Positions 1 through 6,634 of a stretch of DNA of 47,695 nt are shown in pieces (position 1 is the first letter of the stretch; each line of letters opens with the position of its first letter). Source of the stretch: an uncultured Blautia sp. (lineage in GTDB: Bacteria > Bacillota_A > Clostridia > Lachnospirales > Lachnospiraceae); NCBI GenBank assembly GCA_905209435.1, contig CAJLTE010000014.1, positions 1 to 47,695 on the forward strand, given 5' to 3'. The notes beneath the pieces are model-generated. The model had not been told where the DNA came from. It saw only the letters and a program-made list of their open reading frames with translations, and made no database searches. The position numbers and the translations under genes are program-made.

Positions 1-10
1 GCATAAAACA

Positions 11-56
11 GGGCTGCCGCCCAGCAAAAATATTTGCTAATGCGACAGCCCCTTTT
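11..56. terminator. Bidirectional intrinsic terminator
   Basis: An outer stem GGGCTG (11-16) / CAGCCC (46-51) encloses an inner stem AGCAAA (23-28) / TTTGCT (33-38). T runs follow on both strands (53-56 on plus, 4-8 as A on plus for the minus strand). It probably ends a transcript entering from the left and separates it from the ORF at 74. Confidence 0.6.
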
Positions 57-73
57 CTTCAATTCTTGACAAT

Positions 74-562
74 GTGACTCCTGAACTGATTTTTTCATCT
101 CTTTCAAACGCCTATGATTTCTCAGAGACTTCGGATAGGGCTTCTCAAAATAACGACTGCATTGTTCTTGATGCAGCAGTATGTGAAACTTATAATTTAC
201 CTACTTCCATTGCTACTCCTATCAACACTCAAAAACGTCAAATATCAGAAACTAATTATTTTGCCATTATTACTTTAATCGTCGCTATTATTTCTGGTAT
301 TATTGTGCCGGCAGTTAATTCCTATCTTCAATCCAAACCCTCTGAAAGTGAATTGATTCGAAATGAGTTATTACATACCCAAAATGAAATTCTAGAACAG
401 TTCGTCAGCAATACAGAAATTTCCGATGCGAAGAAACTCAAAGCAATTAATGAGCTAAAACAATCTGTTGAAGAACTCGCACAATGTCAAGAGAATTCTG
501 ACAAATCCGAAGAACATCTTGATAATCGTAAAACAGTTGAAGATACTTATAGCTCAAGGTAA
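74..562 (+). CDS. Hypothetical single-pass membrane protein, possibly 5'-truncated
   Basis: No family recognised. The 162-aa product has a polar N-terminal part (residues 1-60), one strong hydrophobic segment at about residues 62-86, and a charged, probably coiled-coil C-terminal half rich in Glu, Lys, Gln and Asn. This suggests a bitopic protein with a helical cytoplasmic or external tail. The only usable start is a GTG at 74 without a Shine-Dalgarno sequence, directly after a terminator hairpin, and the frame is closed by a stop at 38-40. It could therefore be a leaderless gene or a remnant that has lost its own start. Its last 116 bp overlap a convergent small ORF. Reality of the gene is moderately likely; function unknown. 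Confidence 0.45.
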   Translation: MTPELIFSSLSNAYDFSETSDRASQNNDCIVLDAAVCETYNLPTSIATPINTQKRQISETNYFAIITLIVAIISGIIVPAVNSYLQSKPSESELIRNELLHTQNEILEQFVSNTEISDAKKLKAINELKQSVEELAQCQENSDKSEEHLDNRKTVEDTYSSR

Positions 563-662
563 TTAACAAAATGCTTGTGCTCACCTGTGTAATCATTAAG
601 CTTATTCCTAATACTTTTATTTGCTTACGCAGGCGGGCAATTTCTTTCATCATCTCTTCCAT
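447..662 (-). CDS. Small membrane protein downstream of a small HTH gene
   Basis: A 71-aa product with a basic amphipathic N-terminus (residues 1-16) and one hydrophobic segment at about residues 17-40. The ATG follows the TAG stop of the HTH gene (663-884) without a gap, and an AAAGGCGG-like ribosome site lies in the end of that gene, so the two form a translationally coupled pair. The C-terminal third is antisense to the end of the 74-562 ORF, and only one of the two may be real over that stretch. The function is unknown. Small HTH plus small membrane protein pairs are common in Firmicutes mobile elements. Confidence 0.45.
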   Translation of the reverse strand: MEEMMKEIARLRKQIKVLGISLMITQVSTSILLITLSYKYLQLFYDYQDVLRICQNSLDIVRVLQQIVLAH

Positions 663-884
663 CTAAACCGCCTTTCTCTGATCGTCCGAAAAAATAATCG
701 GATTAACATCAAGGTGATTGCACAAAATCAGAAATTCATCTACCCGCAAATCGCGATTTCTTTTTTCATTGAAGAGACTGTCGTACAATGCCATGTACGG
801 AATATGAGTTTTTCTTGATATATCTGACAGGTTAAATCCTTTTTGTCTGATATACTCAGAAACTCTTTTTGTTGCTCCATCCAC
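663..884 (-). CDS. Small helix-turn-helix (XRE-like) protein
   Basis: A 73-aa protein consisting almost only of a helix-turn-helix: residues about 6-60 carry the pattern of alternating helices with NLSDISRKTHIPYMALYDSL as the putative HTH core. It is paralogous to the 70-aa protein at 1661-1873; both share a KG-x-x-x-S-x-I-S-x-KT-x-IP core, an NEKR motif and a final helix with C-N. The GTG start is chosen because a strong AGGAGGTGA site lies about nine bases upstream. It is probably a DNA-binding regulator of the element, coupled to the small membrane gene 447-662. Its target is not known. Confidence 0.7.
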   Translation of the reverse strand: MDGATKRVSEYIRQKGFNLSDISRKTHIPYMALYDSLFNEKRNRDLRVDEFLILCNHLDVNPIIFSDDQRKAV

Positions 885-1016
885 CCTTTCTCACCTCCTA
901 AGCTGATTCTTTATGCTCTAAATTATTGACTTTTCCTCTTTGCTCTCCTATTCTGGTATTATAGGTACTGCCATGCCTAGCAAAGAAACTGGAAATCAAA
1001 AAGTGTTTTGGGCGTC

Positions 1017-1196
1017 TTACTCCTTTGGGGGAGGATTTCTTTGAAGTTTGTGTACAATAGACAACGTTTTTTCATTATTTTTATTTGTCATTTCACACAT
1101 TTCTTTAACATAGCCATCTACTTTCTTAAAATAGTAGGTGGCTACTATTTTGGCGGTAATTGCTGATACAATTATGGATATCGTAATTGTTGACAT
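1017..1196 (-). CDS. 59-aa single-pass membrane microprotein
   Basis: This short ORF begins with ATG at 1196, behind a good ribosome site (AAAGAGGTGAG) about seven bases upstream, and ends with TAA at 1017-1019. The product has a hydrophobic N-terminal segment (about residues 4-23, starting MSTITISIIVSAITAK) followed by a Lys/Glu/Asn-rich tail ending PPPKE. It is divergent from the promoter of the large candidate RNA that begins near 1270. Size and layout resemble small membrane peptides of phages and type I toxin modules, but no homology can be shown here. The start context makes it a likely real gene. Confidence 0.6.
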   Translation of the reverse strand: MSTITISIIVSAITAKIVATYYFKKVDGYVKEMCEMTNKNNEKTLSIVHKLQRNPPPKE

Positions 1197-1234
1197 TTAT
1201 CTCACCTCTTTCTGGATATCCAAATTATTTTTTC

Positions 1235-1263
1235 TTGAATTATTTTTCGTATAATGCTAAAAT
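1235..1263 (+). promoter_or_regulatory. Sigma-A type promoter of the large candidate RNA
   Basis: A -35 TTGAAT (1235-1240), a 17-bp spacer and a -10 TAAAAT (1258-1263). The -35 and most of the spacer (TATTTTTCGTA-x-x-ATG) are repeated in the promoter at 3626-3654, which drives the second small RNA. Transcription would start near 1270. Confidence 0.6.
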
Positions 1264-1269
1264 TATTTC

Positions 1270-1648
1270 ATAAACCCAAATACGGGCAATGAAAGGAGCG
1301 GTTTATTTTGACCAAACTTTTGACTTTGCCCTGTTCCTTATTGTAGGTCGCCTGCAGAGTAACCTGCGTTATCAAAGTACGTTAAGCATTTTTATTCCCG
1401 CGAATAAAAATCCTACATCTGTCAACTAATGGGCAACTAATCTTTTTAACTCAACACGCAGAACTAAAACTGCATAAGTGGCAGGGTATTTCAAAGAAAC
1501 ATTTGGTGCCACAAGTGTGACTAATCATGTATACAACGGTCCGGGGCTTCGGCAATAGACTGGGGTTTAAGTGATTAGTCTGCAAGATACATAGGGTAAA
1601 AAAATTTAGACAAAGGCTGGTAGGATGGCACTCCTGTCAGTTTTTTGT
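1270..1648 (+). ncRNA. Candidate structured non-coding RNA, ~380 nt
   Basis: A promoter (1235-1263) and an intrinsic terminator (stem 1617-1625/1632-1640, then six T at 1641-1646) bracket a stretch with no substantial ORF but many helices. Pairings visible by eye: GGGCAA 1284-1289/TTGCCC 1326-1331; TGTAGG 1342-1347/CCTACA 1412-1417, enclosing a perfect 10-bp hairpin 1388-1397/1402-1411 (loop CCGC); GTGGCA 1478-1483/TGCCAC 1507-1512; GACTAATCA 1519-1527/TGATTAGTC 1572-1580, enclosing a possible UUCG-capped stem. A 12-codon TTG-start reading frame near 1309 behind AAAGGAG is probably incidental, but could be a leader peptide. It does not show the conserved cores of RNase P, SRP, 6S or tmRNA. 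I do not recognise the family; known large mobile-element RNAs cannot be excluded without a covariance-model search. Confidence 0.6.
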
Positions 1649-1660
1649 TATATATTTTAT

Positions 1661-1873
1661 TTACACCGCTCTTTTCTTACATGAGTTATCTGCAAATGTT
1701 TCAAGAGAAACTCCTAAAGCATTGCATATTTCAAAATATTCTACAGCCTTTATCTCCCTCTTTTCATTTAACATTGGACTCAATATATTCATCGGAATAC
1801 CTGTTTTTCCGGATATAAATGAATACTTAATTCCTTTTTCATCCAAATAATCTTTTATTCTATTTCCAAGCAT
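1661..1873 (-). CDS. Small helix-turn-helix (XRE-like) protein, divergent from the XRE repressor
   Basis: A 70-aa protein that is essentially one HTH domain (residues about 5-60, core YSFISGKTGIPMNILSPMLN), followed by a short basic tail. It is a paralogue of the product of 663-884. The ATG at 1873 is preceded by an AGAGGTGA ribosome site. A TTGACA/TAGTAT promoter with a 17-bp spacer reads into it from 1959-1931. One copy of the TTTTCTGTAT operator repeat lies in that spacer, so the gene is very likely controlled by itself or by the divergent XRE protein. This Cro/CI-like layout suggests it acts in the switch governing the element. It converges on the terminator of the candidate RNA. Confidence 0.7.
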   Translation of the reverse strand: MLGNRIKDYLDEKGIKYSFISGKTGIPMNILSPMLNEKREIKAVEYFEICNALGVSLETFADNSCKKRAV

Positions 1874-1895
1874 TTAATTTCACCTCTCTTTCAAT

Positions 1896-1982
1896 TTTTC
1901 TGTATAAAAACAGATTTTCTGTATATTTCGATACTATAACAGTTTTTCTGTATTGTCAATACATAATTCAGATTTTCTGTAT
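1896..1982. promoter_or_regulatory. Operator array (four TTTTCTGTAT repeats) over a minus-strand promoter
   Basis: TTTTCTGTAT occurs at 1896-1905, 1915-1924, 1944-1953 and 1973-1982, with starts spaced 19, 29 and 29 bp; three copies are preceded by CAG. The minus promoter TTGACA (1959-1954) / TAGTAT (1936-1931) has the third copy in its spacer. The array lies between two divergent HTH genes, as expected for repressor binding sites. Confidence 0.65.
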
Positions 1983-1989
1983 TTAATTA

Positions 1990-2018
1990 TTGAATTTCCA
2001 TATTCCCTGTGATATGAT
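1990..2018 (+). promoter_or_regulatory. Promoter of the XRE-Abi_2 pair
   Basis: A -35 TTGAAT (1990-1995), a 17-bp spacer and a -10 TATGAT (2013-2018). They lie just downstream of the operator array and 22 bp before the XRE start, which has an AGGAGGT site at 2027-2033. Confidence 0.6.
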
Positions 2019-2040
2019 TCGTTTATAGGAGGTATACAAT

Positions 2041-2577
2041 ATGTCCGTTGATGGAACAGTTATAAAACAAAACATTTCAAAAAATATTGTAAAGTATCGC
2101 GAACTCGCAGGACTTTCTCAAAAAGAACTCGCAAAAAGATTAGATGTAACGCCTTCAAGAATTTCCAATTGGGAACAAGGTGCTAATTGTCCCACTATAG
2201 ATATTTTATTTGAAGTATGTAAAATACTAAATGTGTCTATTAATGATATATATGGTGTTTATCCCGATTCAAATATTCCTCTTTCTTACATTGAAGCTGA
2301 ACATATAAAAAAATATCGGGCACTAGATGAAAATGGTCGTCAAATTATCGATACTGTTATAAATGTCGAGTTTCAGAGAACGCAAGAATTGGAGGAGGCA
2401 AGAGAGGCCTTAAAAAAACGAATACGTACATATGAGGAAAAGTTAACAAAAAAATACAAAAGAAATAATTCCTGTGCAGATCTTCTTGCCGCCCATGCCC
2501 GAACGGATGTAGAACAGACTCCTGAGGGTGTTCAGCATGATCTGGATATTATGAATGATGATAGTAAATGGGAATAG
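2041..2577 (+). CDS. XRE-family transcriptional regulator
   Basis: A 178-aa protein with a clear Cro/CI-type HTH at residues about 9-70: the LSQKELAKRLDVTPSRISNWE segment is the recognition unit and CPTIDILFEVCKILNVSINDIYG the following helices. The C-terminal part (about 85-150) is a long charged helix, probably for dimerisation. The start has an AGGAGG site and its own promoter. The divergent intergenic region holds four repeated operator-like sites, so autoregulation is likely. The Abi_2 gene follows after 13 bp, probably on the same transcript, so this protein probably controls it. It may also be the ImmR-type repressor whose partner is the ImmA-like protein at 3787. Confidence 0.85.
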   Translation: MSVDGTVIKQNISKNIVKYRELAGLSQKELAKRLDVTPSRISNWEQGANCPTIDILFEVCKILNVSINDIYGVYPDSNIPLSYIEAEHIKKYRALDENGRQIIDTVINVEFQRTQELEEAREALKKRIRTYEEKLTKKYKRNNSCADLLAAHARTDVEQTPEGVQHDLDIMNDDSKWE

Positions 2578-2590
2578 AAGGGAAATTAAA

Positions 2591-3598
2591 ATGTCTGATG
2601 ATAAATATTTTCTAACATACAATCAGCAAATGCGGAAATTACGAAATGATAAAAAAATAATTTGTTCCGGTTCTAATCATAAACGCATTCTTATCAGAGC
2701 TGGATATTTTAATATCATAAACGGTTACAAAAGTCCTTTTGTTTGTGGCACAGATAATGATGGAAATCATATTTATATTTCCAACACATCTGTTGATCAA
2801 ATGTATTATGTAAAACAGTTTGATGATGAATTACGCTCTTTTCTTCTTCGGTACATAACTCAAGTCGAAGAAGAGGTTCGTACCCTTACTGGATATCAGT
2901 TCGACAAATGTAATGATGATGGTAAAATAGCATGGTATGATACCAATGCTTACAATCCCAAACATTCTTTACAAAACAAAATGAGTACAATCTCATCAGC
3001 TTATAGTGAATTAAGCAAAAGTCATTTAGATTATGTTAAATTTTATATGGAAAATCATAAGCAAATTCCTACATGGATCATGCTGAAAGTTGTAAATTTT
3101 TCAACTTTTATCTCTGTTCTTCAGTACAGCAAAACTGATGTCACTCATTCCATTTGCCAATTATATGGCATGTCAGACATTAATAATCTGCCAAATGTCA
3201 AATTATTAATTGGAAGTTTGCATTGGATGAGAAAAATCCGAAATTCTTGTGCTCACAATGAACGAATTTACTGCCTGTGTAGAGATCGTGACAAATTTCA
3301 TAGAAACTCTGGCCGCATTAATGAGCAGTATATCTGTAACTTGCGTCCAGCATATAAACGAGATACTTGTCAAAGAATATTTGATCTTATTGTATATTTT
3401 AAATATTATTTGCCCAATTCTGAATATAAAACGTTTATTTCTAAGCTGTATGATATGCTCTCTGAACTTCAGCAACATATCCAGCCAAATGCTTTCGAAT
3501 ATGTTCGTGGTAAAATGGGTATACGAAATCTAAATGATCTTAATATTTTAAAAGATATGCCTAAAGATGATATTGATTATAACAAATTTGATAAATAA
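2591..3598 (+). CDS. Abi_2 family (AbiD/AbiF-like) abortive-infection protein
   Basis: The 335-aa product matches the Abi_2 family by its N-terminal GYFNIINGYK motif (residues 38-47) and by a HEPN-type motif RNSCAHNER at residues about 217-225 (R-x4-H with the typical A-H-N-x-R context). These families are RNase-like toxins that stop phage growth by abortive infection. The ATG at 2591 is chosen over the upstream ATG at 2555 because a GAAGGG site precedes it at proper distance, while 2555 lies within the regulator gene. The gene is coupled to the XRE regulator and is followed, after 60 bp, by a small two-hairpin RNA with its own promoter. AbiF-type genes are known to be associated with a conserved RNA. 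Family call is firm; AbiD versus AbiF subtype is not. Confidence 0.85.
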   Translation: MSDDKYFLTYNQQMRKLRNDKKIICSGSNHKRILIRAGYFNIINGYKSPFVCGTDNDGNHIYISNTSVDQMYYVKQFDDELRSFLLRYITQVEEEVRTLTGYQFDKCNDDGKIAWYDTNAYNPKHSLQNKMSTISSAYSELSKSHLDYVKFYMENHKQIPTWIMLKVVNFSTFISVLQYSKTDVTHSICQLYGMSDINNLPNVKLLIGSLHWMRKIRNSCAHNERIYCLCRDRDKFHRNSGRINEQYICNLRPAYKRDTCQRIFDLIVYFKYYLPNSEYKTFISKLYDMLSELQQHIQPNAFEYVRGKMGIRNLNDLNILKDMPKDDIDYNKFDK

Positions 3599-3625
3599 AA
3601 ATTTAGAATATTTTCTATATTTTGC

Positions 3626-3654
3626 TTGAAATATTTTTCGTAGCATGGTAGTAT
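3626..3654 (+). promoter_or_regulatory. Promoter of the Abi_2-linked small RNA
   Basis: A -35 TTGAAA (3626-3631), a 17-bp spacer and a -10 TAGTAT (3649-3654). The stretch CTTGAA-x-TATTTTTCGTA is identical to the promoter at 1235-1263, which reads into the large candidate RNA. Confidence 0.6.
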
Positions 3655-3660
3655 ACTTGT

Positions 3661-3724
3661 ACAGAGATAACCGTATTGATTACGGTTGAAAAGCACTCAT
3701 ACTATTATGTATGGGTGCTTTTTA
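3661..3724 (+). ncRNA. Candidate Abi_2-associated small RNA, ~64 nt
   Basis: The predicted transcript has two hairpins: AACCGTA/TACGGTT with loop TTGAT (about 3669-3687), and an 11-bp stem 3692-3702/3709-3719 followed by a T run, which also acts as terminator. It has its own promoter and lies just 3' of the Abi_2 gene. It could be the antitoxin-like RNA reported for AbiF-type systems (the 'abiF RNA' class). The alternative is the terminator of the Abi_2 transcript preceded by a spurious promoter, or a leader of the ImmA-like gene that starts 62 bp downstream. Confidence 0.5.
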
Positions 3725-3786
3725 CTTTTTATAAATAATCTTACAACAATGCCTTTTATTTTGAATTATTAAAGGGGTGATCCCAA

Positions 3787-4251
3787 TTGAATTACGAACA
3801 GTTACTGACTGCTGCCGATCAGGAAGGATTGCTTGTCAAAGAGCAGCCACTTACCGGGCATGACGGCCTGATCCGCGGCAGTCGCATAGCAATCCGAAAG
3901 GATATAGAAGCACAAGCAGAAAAATCTTGTGTGCTTGCCGAAGAAATCGGGCATTATCGCACCAGCTCCGGAAACATTTTAGACCAGAATAAGGCAGAAA
4001 GCCGAAAGCAGGAGTATCGAGCTCGGCTTTATGGGTACAATCTAAAGATTGGGCTTGCCGGCCTGATCAGGGCTTATGAAGCAGGATGTGGGAATCTTTA
4101 TGAGATGGCTGAATATCTGGATGCTACGGAAGAATATTTGAAGGAGGCTATTGATTGCTATAAGTCAAAGTACGGATTATGTACATCTATCGATAATTAC
4201 ATAATTTATTTCGAGCCATTAGCAGTGATAAAGCTAATTTCTATTGAATAG
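3787..4251 (+). CDS. ImmA/IrrE-like protein (putative anti-repressor metallopeptidase)
   Basis: A 154-aa protein with the helical layout of ImmA/IrrE peptidases and the element-type motif VLAEEIGHY (about residues 49-57), corresponding to HExxH but with Glu in place of the first His. Family members cleave XRE repressors of mobile elements after DNA damage and so derepress them. Here the natural target would be the XRE protein at 2041. The start is a TTG at 3787 behind AAAGGGGTG; no better ATG is near. The C-terminal IDNYIIYFEPL stretch resembles complete family members, so the gene looks intact. Catalysis cannot be assumed because of the altered first ligand, although this variant occurs in many prophage members as far as I recall. 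Confidence 0.7.
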   Translation: MNYEQLLTAADQEGLLVKEQPLTGHDGLIRGSRIAIRKDIEAQAEKSCVLAEEIGHYRTSSGNILDQNKAESRKQEYRARLYGYNLKIGLAGLIRAYEAGCGNLYEMAEYLDATEEYLKEAIDCYKSKYGLCTSIDNYIIYFEPLAVIKLISIE

Positions 4252-4308
4252 TCAAAATAGCCTACACATCTTTATAAAGAAGATATTTCATCATTCTCTT
4301 CATTATAC

Positions 4309-4337
4309 TTGTTTATTACGTTTTATAGTAGTAAAAT
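4309..4337 (+). promoter_or_regulatory. Promoter of the secreted-protein operon
   Basis: A -35 TTGTTT (4309-4314), a 17-bp spacer and a -10 TAAAAT (4332-4337), 87 bp before the start of the secreted protein gene. Confidence 0.45.
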
Positions 4338-4423
4338 GATTTATCATACAAGTTTTCACATATATTAATGAATTAATTCGCTTTGGCGTTTTAATAAAAT
4401 ATTCCATTCAGGAGGATCAAAAG

Positions 4424-5011
4424 ATGAAAAAGAGAATTTTTGCCATCCTATTAGCTGGCACGCTTGTCTTATCTTCTTCACCACCTGTATTTGCAGATGA
4501 AAAAGATGATAAGATTGAACAACTCGAAGCTCAAATCTCAGAAATGCAAAAAACAATAGATGAGCTTCAAAAACAACTTGACGAGGCTTCATCCGGAGCC
4601 AAATCTACTTCCCAAGATACATATAAAATTGGAGAATCATATGTAGTAGAGGGACAGTGGAAAATTACAGTTGACTCTGTTGAAGCGACTGATGATCGCA
4701 ATGAATACAGCGATAAAAATCCAGCTGCTGTTTATCTTGTAACATATACTTATGAAAATCTTGGCTATGACGATGATATCATGAATGGATTGTACATAAG
4801 TCTGGACGATGGAATTGTTGACAGCACTGGAAAAATGGGATATTCATATCCTGGAGACATCTCAATGTATCCACAAGAAACGCCTGTTGGAGCCTCATGT
4901 CAGGCTCAGGCATGCATCGGTGTTGATAATGCCGGAAGTTTCAAGATTAACTTTTATACTTACGACAGCAATAGTCAAAAGCAATCAGCTGTTTTTGAAA
5001 TTGATGTTTAA
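4424..5011 (+). CDS. Secreted coiled-coil protein with DUF4352/DUF5067-like domain
   Basis: The 195-aa product begins with a Sec signal peptide (residues 1-24, KKR then a hydrophobic core, cleavage after VFA). A short coiled coil follows at about 27-53 (EQLEAQISEMQKTIDELQKQ), then a linker and a beta-rich domain at about 70-195 resembling the DUF4352/DUF5067 immunoglobulin-like family. There is no lipobox cysteine, so it should be released or wall-associated. The start has a strong AGGAGG site. It is followed by a four-helix membrane protein, probably co-transcribed. Proteins of this kind are frequent cargo of integrated elements in Lachnospiraceae; the function is not known. Confidence 0.7.
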   Translation: MKKRIFAILLAGTLVLSSSPPVFADEKDDKIEQLEAQISEMQKTIDELQKQLDEASSGAKSTSQDTYKIGESYVVEGQWKITVDSVEATDDRNEYSDKNPAAVYLVTYTYENLGYDDDIMNGLYISLDDGIVDSTGKMGYSYPGDISMYPQETPVGASCQAQACIGVDNAGSFKINFYTYDSNSQKQSAVFEIDV

Positions 5012-5032
5012 TTTAACATGGAGGGGAATAAA

Positions 5033-5377
5033 ATGAAAACTTGGAAATTAGTATCTGGAATCTTATCAATTGTATTGTTCTTTATGGTTGCATTTCAGTC
5101 ATGCGCTGCTGGCCTTAGTAATTCTTTAAGTGAAACAGGTGAAGTAAGCGGATCTGCCGGAATCATCGTTGCTATCATGCTACTTGCCGGAGGCATTGTA
5201 TCCATTGCGACTCGTAAGAGCGGTAAAGGTGGAAACATCGCACTTATTGTATTATTTGGCATTGCTACCTTTTTCGGTTATGCATTAGCAGGAAGTTTTT
5301 CTGACTTAAGAATCTGGGCAACTTGGTGCTTAGTTAACGTTATTTTAGCAATTGTTTCACTTGTAAAGCAAAAATAA
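5033..5377 (+). CDS. Small multi-pass membrane protein
   Basis: A 114-aa protein with about four hydrophobic segments (residues about 5-27, 40-60, 68-88 and 94-111) and short loops. It resembles small DUF4064-type membrane proteins of Firmicutes, without a firm family match. The ATG at 5033 is used because GGAGGGG lies just upstream; the ATG at 5018 overlaps that ribosome site. It follows the secreted protein gene after 21 bp and is probably co-transcribed. The gene ends before the structured leader region of the integrase. Confidence 0.65.
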   Translation: MKTWKLVSGILSIVLFFMVAFQSCAAGLSNSLSETGEVSGSAGIIVAIMLLAGGIVSIATRKSGKGGNIALIVLFGIATFFGYALAGSFSDLRIWATWCLVNVILAIVSLVKQK

Positions 5378-5385
5378 AGTAAAAA

Positions 5386-5510
5386 AGCCGGTCCAGTGCT
5401 ACCAACACCGAACCGGCACGTAGCTTCCGAAGATGCTACTCAGTTTCGCAAAGATATTGTATCATCTTCGGAGCAGTTACACAAGCCGAACGTTTGTGTG
5501 GCTGTTATTT
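5386..5510 (+). promoter_or_regulatory. Structured region upstream of the integrase
   Basis: Several inverted repeats are crowded here: GCCGGT 5386-5391/ACCGGC 5411-5416; CGAAGATG 5427-5434/CATCTTCG 5463-5470; ACACAA 5479-5484/TTGTGT 5494-5499. No clear T tract follows the first stem. They could be integrase arm sites, a leader RNA that limits int expression, or a terminator for the preceding gene. Confidence 0.4.
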
Positions 5511-5538
5511 TTATACCCAATTTTAAGGAGGAGATACT

Positions 5539-6609
5539 ATGGCAACTGCAAAAAAGCTTCCGTCTGGGTCATGGAGAGTACAAATATTTTCTCATTATGA
5601 ATTCGTACAGCAACCCAACGGATCTGTAAAAAAGAAACGTGTATATGAATCATTCACCTGTGACGATCCATCGAACAGAGGCAAAAGAGAAGCTGAGCGC
5701 ATGGCTGCCGAATATGCTGCTACTAAAGAGCGTATGAGTAGAACTGACTACACCTTGCAAGAGGCAATGGAAAAGTATATTGAATCAAAAGAGAATATTC
5801 TTTCTACTACTACTCTTCGCGGATATAAAACTCTTGTAAAAAATGCTTATACAAAACTTTTAACAGTTAGGATCCGTAAGCTGACAGCTTCCGATATACA
5901 AGAATGGGCAAATGAATATTCCATCTCCCATTCACCTAAGTCCGTAGCAAACGCTCATGGCTTCATTTCGGCTGTTTTGAATGTGTATGAACCTTCTCTC
6001 AGGTTAAACACAAAACTCCCAGAAAAGAAGAATACAGAGCTTTACGTGCCATCTGATAAAGACATTGAGAAACTTTTAAAGTATATCGAAGGCTCTGAGC
6101 TGGAAAAAGCAGTTCTCCTGGCCGCATTTGGTACGCTTCGCCGAGGAGAGATCTGTGCTCTTACCGATAAAGATATACATGGAGACAGCATTACTATCAA
6201 TAAGTCTGTCGTCCGCTCAGATAAAGGCGGCATGATAACCAAATCACCCAAGAATCTTTCCAGTAACCGAGTGGTAGAATATCCGCATTTTGTAATTGAA
6301 AAGTTTGATGGCATACAGGGCAGACTTGTGAATATGCACCCGGAAGATATTTCAAAGAAATTCGGAAAAGTTTTAGAAGAAGCCGGCCTTCCGCATTTTC
6401 GCTTTCATGATCTCCGGCACTACTCTGCATCTATTATGCACGCTATTGGTATTCCAGATCAATACATCATGGCAAGAGGTGGCTGGAAAACAGATACAGT
6501 TTTGAAATCTGTATATAGAAATGTAATTAATGATGAACAGAAGAAATTTACAGACAAGATAAATTCTCATTTCACATCTATGCAACACGAAATGCAACAT
6601 AAAAAATAA
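5539..6609 (+). CDS. int: Tyrosine-family site-specific integrase
   Basis: A 356-aa phage/ICE-type tyrosine recombinase. It has an N-terminal arm-binding domain (about 1-60), a SAM-like core-binding domain (about 70-160) and a catalytic domain (about 170-345). Catalytic signature: Arg in GTLRRGEIC (about 201), HDLRH at 290-294, a GGW motif in place of the usual His/Trp box, and the nucleophile Tyr in SVYRNV near residue 325. It catalyses integration and excision of the element. The start has an AAGGAGG site. The gene ends 29 bp from ssrA and points at its 3' end, which identifies the attachment site. No excisionase gene is recognisable next to it. Confidence 0.93.
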   Translation: MATAKKLPSGSWRVQIFSHYEFVQQPNGSVKKKRVYESFTCDDPSNRGKREAERMAAEYAATKERMSRTDYTLQEAMEKYIESKENILSTTTLRGYKTLVKNAYTKLLTVRIRKLTASDIQEWANEYSISHSPKSVANAHGFISAVLNVYEPSLRLNTKLPEKKNTELYVPSDKDIEKLLKYIEGSELEKAVLLAAFGTLRRGEICALTDKDIHGDSITINKSVVRSDKGGMITKSPKNLSSNRVVEYPHFVIEKFDGIQGRLVNMHPEDISKKFGKVLEEAGLPHFRFHDLRHYSASIMHAIGIPDQYIMARGGWKTDTVLKSVYRNVINDEQKKFTDKINSHFTSMQHEMQHKK

Positions 6610-6634
6610 AAAGTGCCGTAAATACGGCACTTTT
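6609..6634. terminator. Bidirectional terminator between int and ssrA
   Basis: The palindrome AAAGTGCCGTA/TACGGCACTTT has T runs on both sides. It ends int on the plus strand and ssrA on the minus strand. Confidence 0.85.

Noticed and set aside
1270..1648. Group I or group II intron
   Set aside because: I looked for the P/Q/R/S core and domain V patterns; only weak resemblances (AAGATACATAGGG) were seen, with no interrupted gene and no intron-encoded protein.
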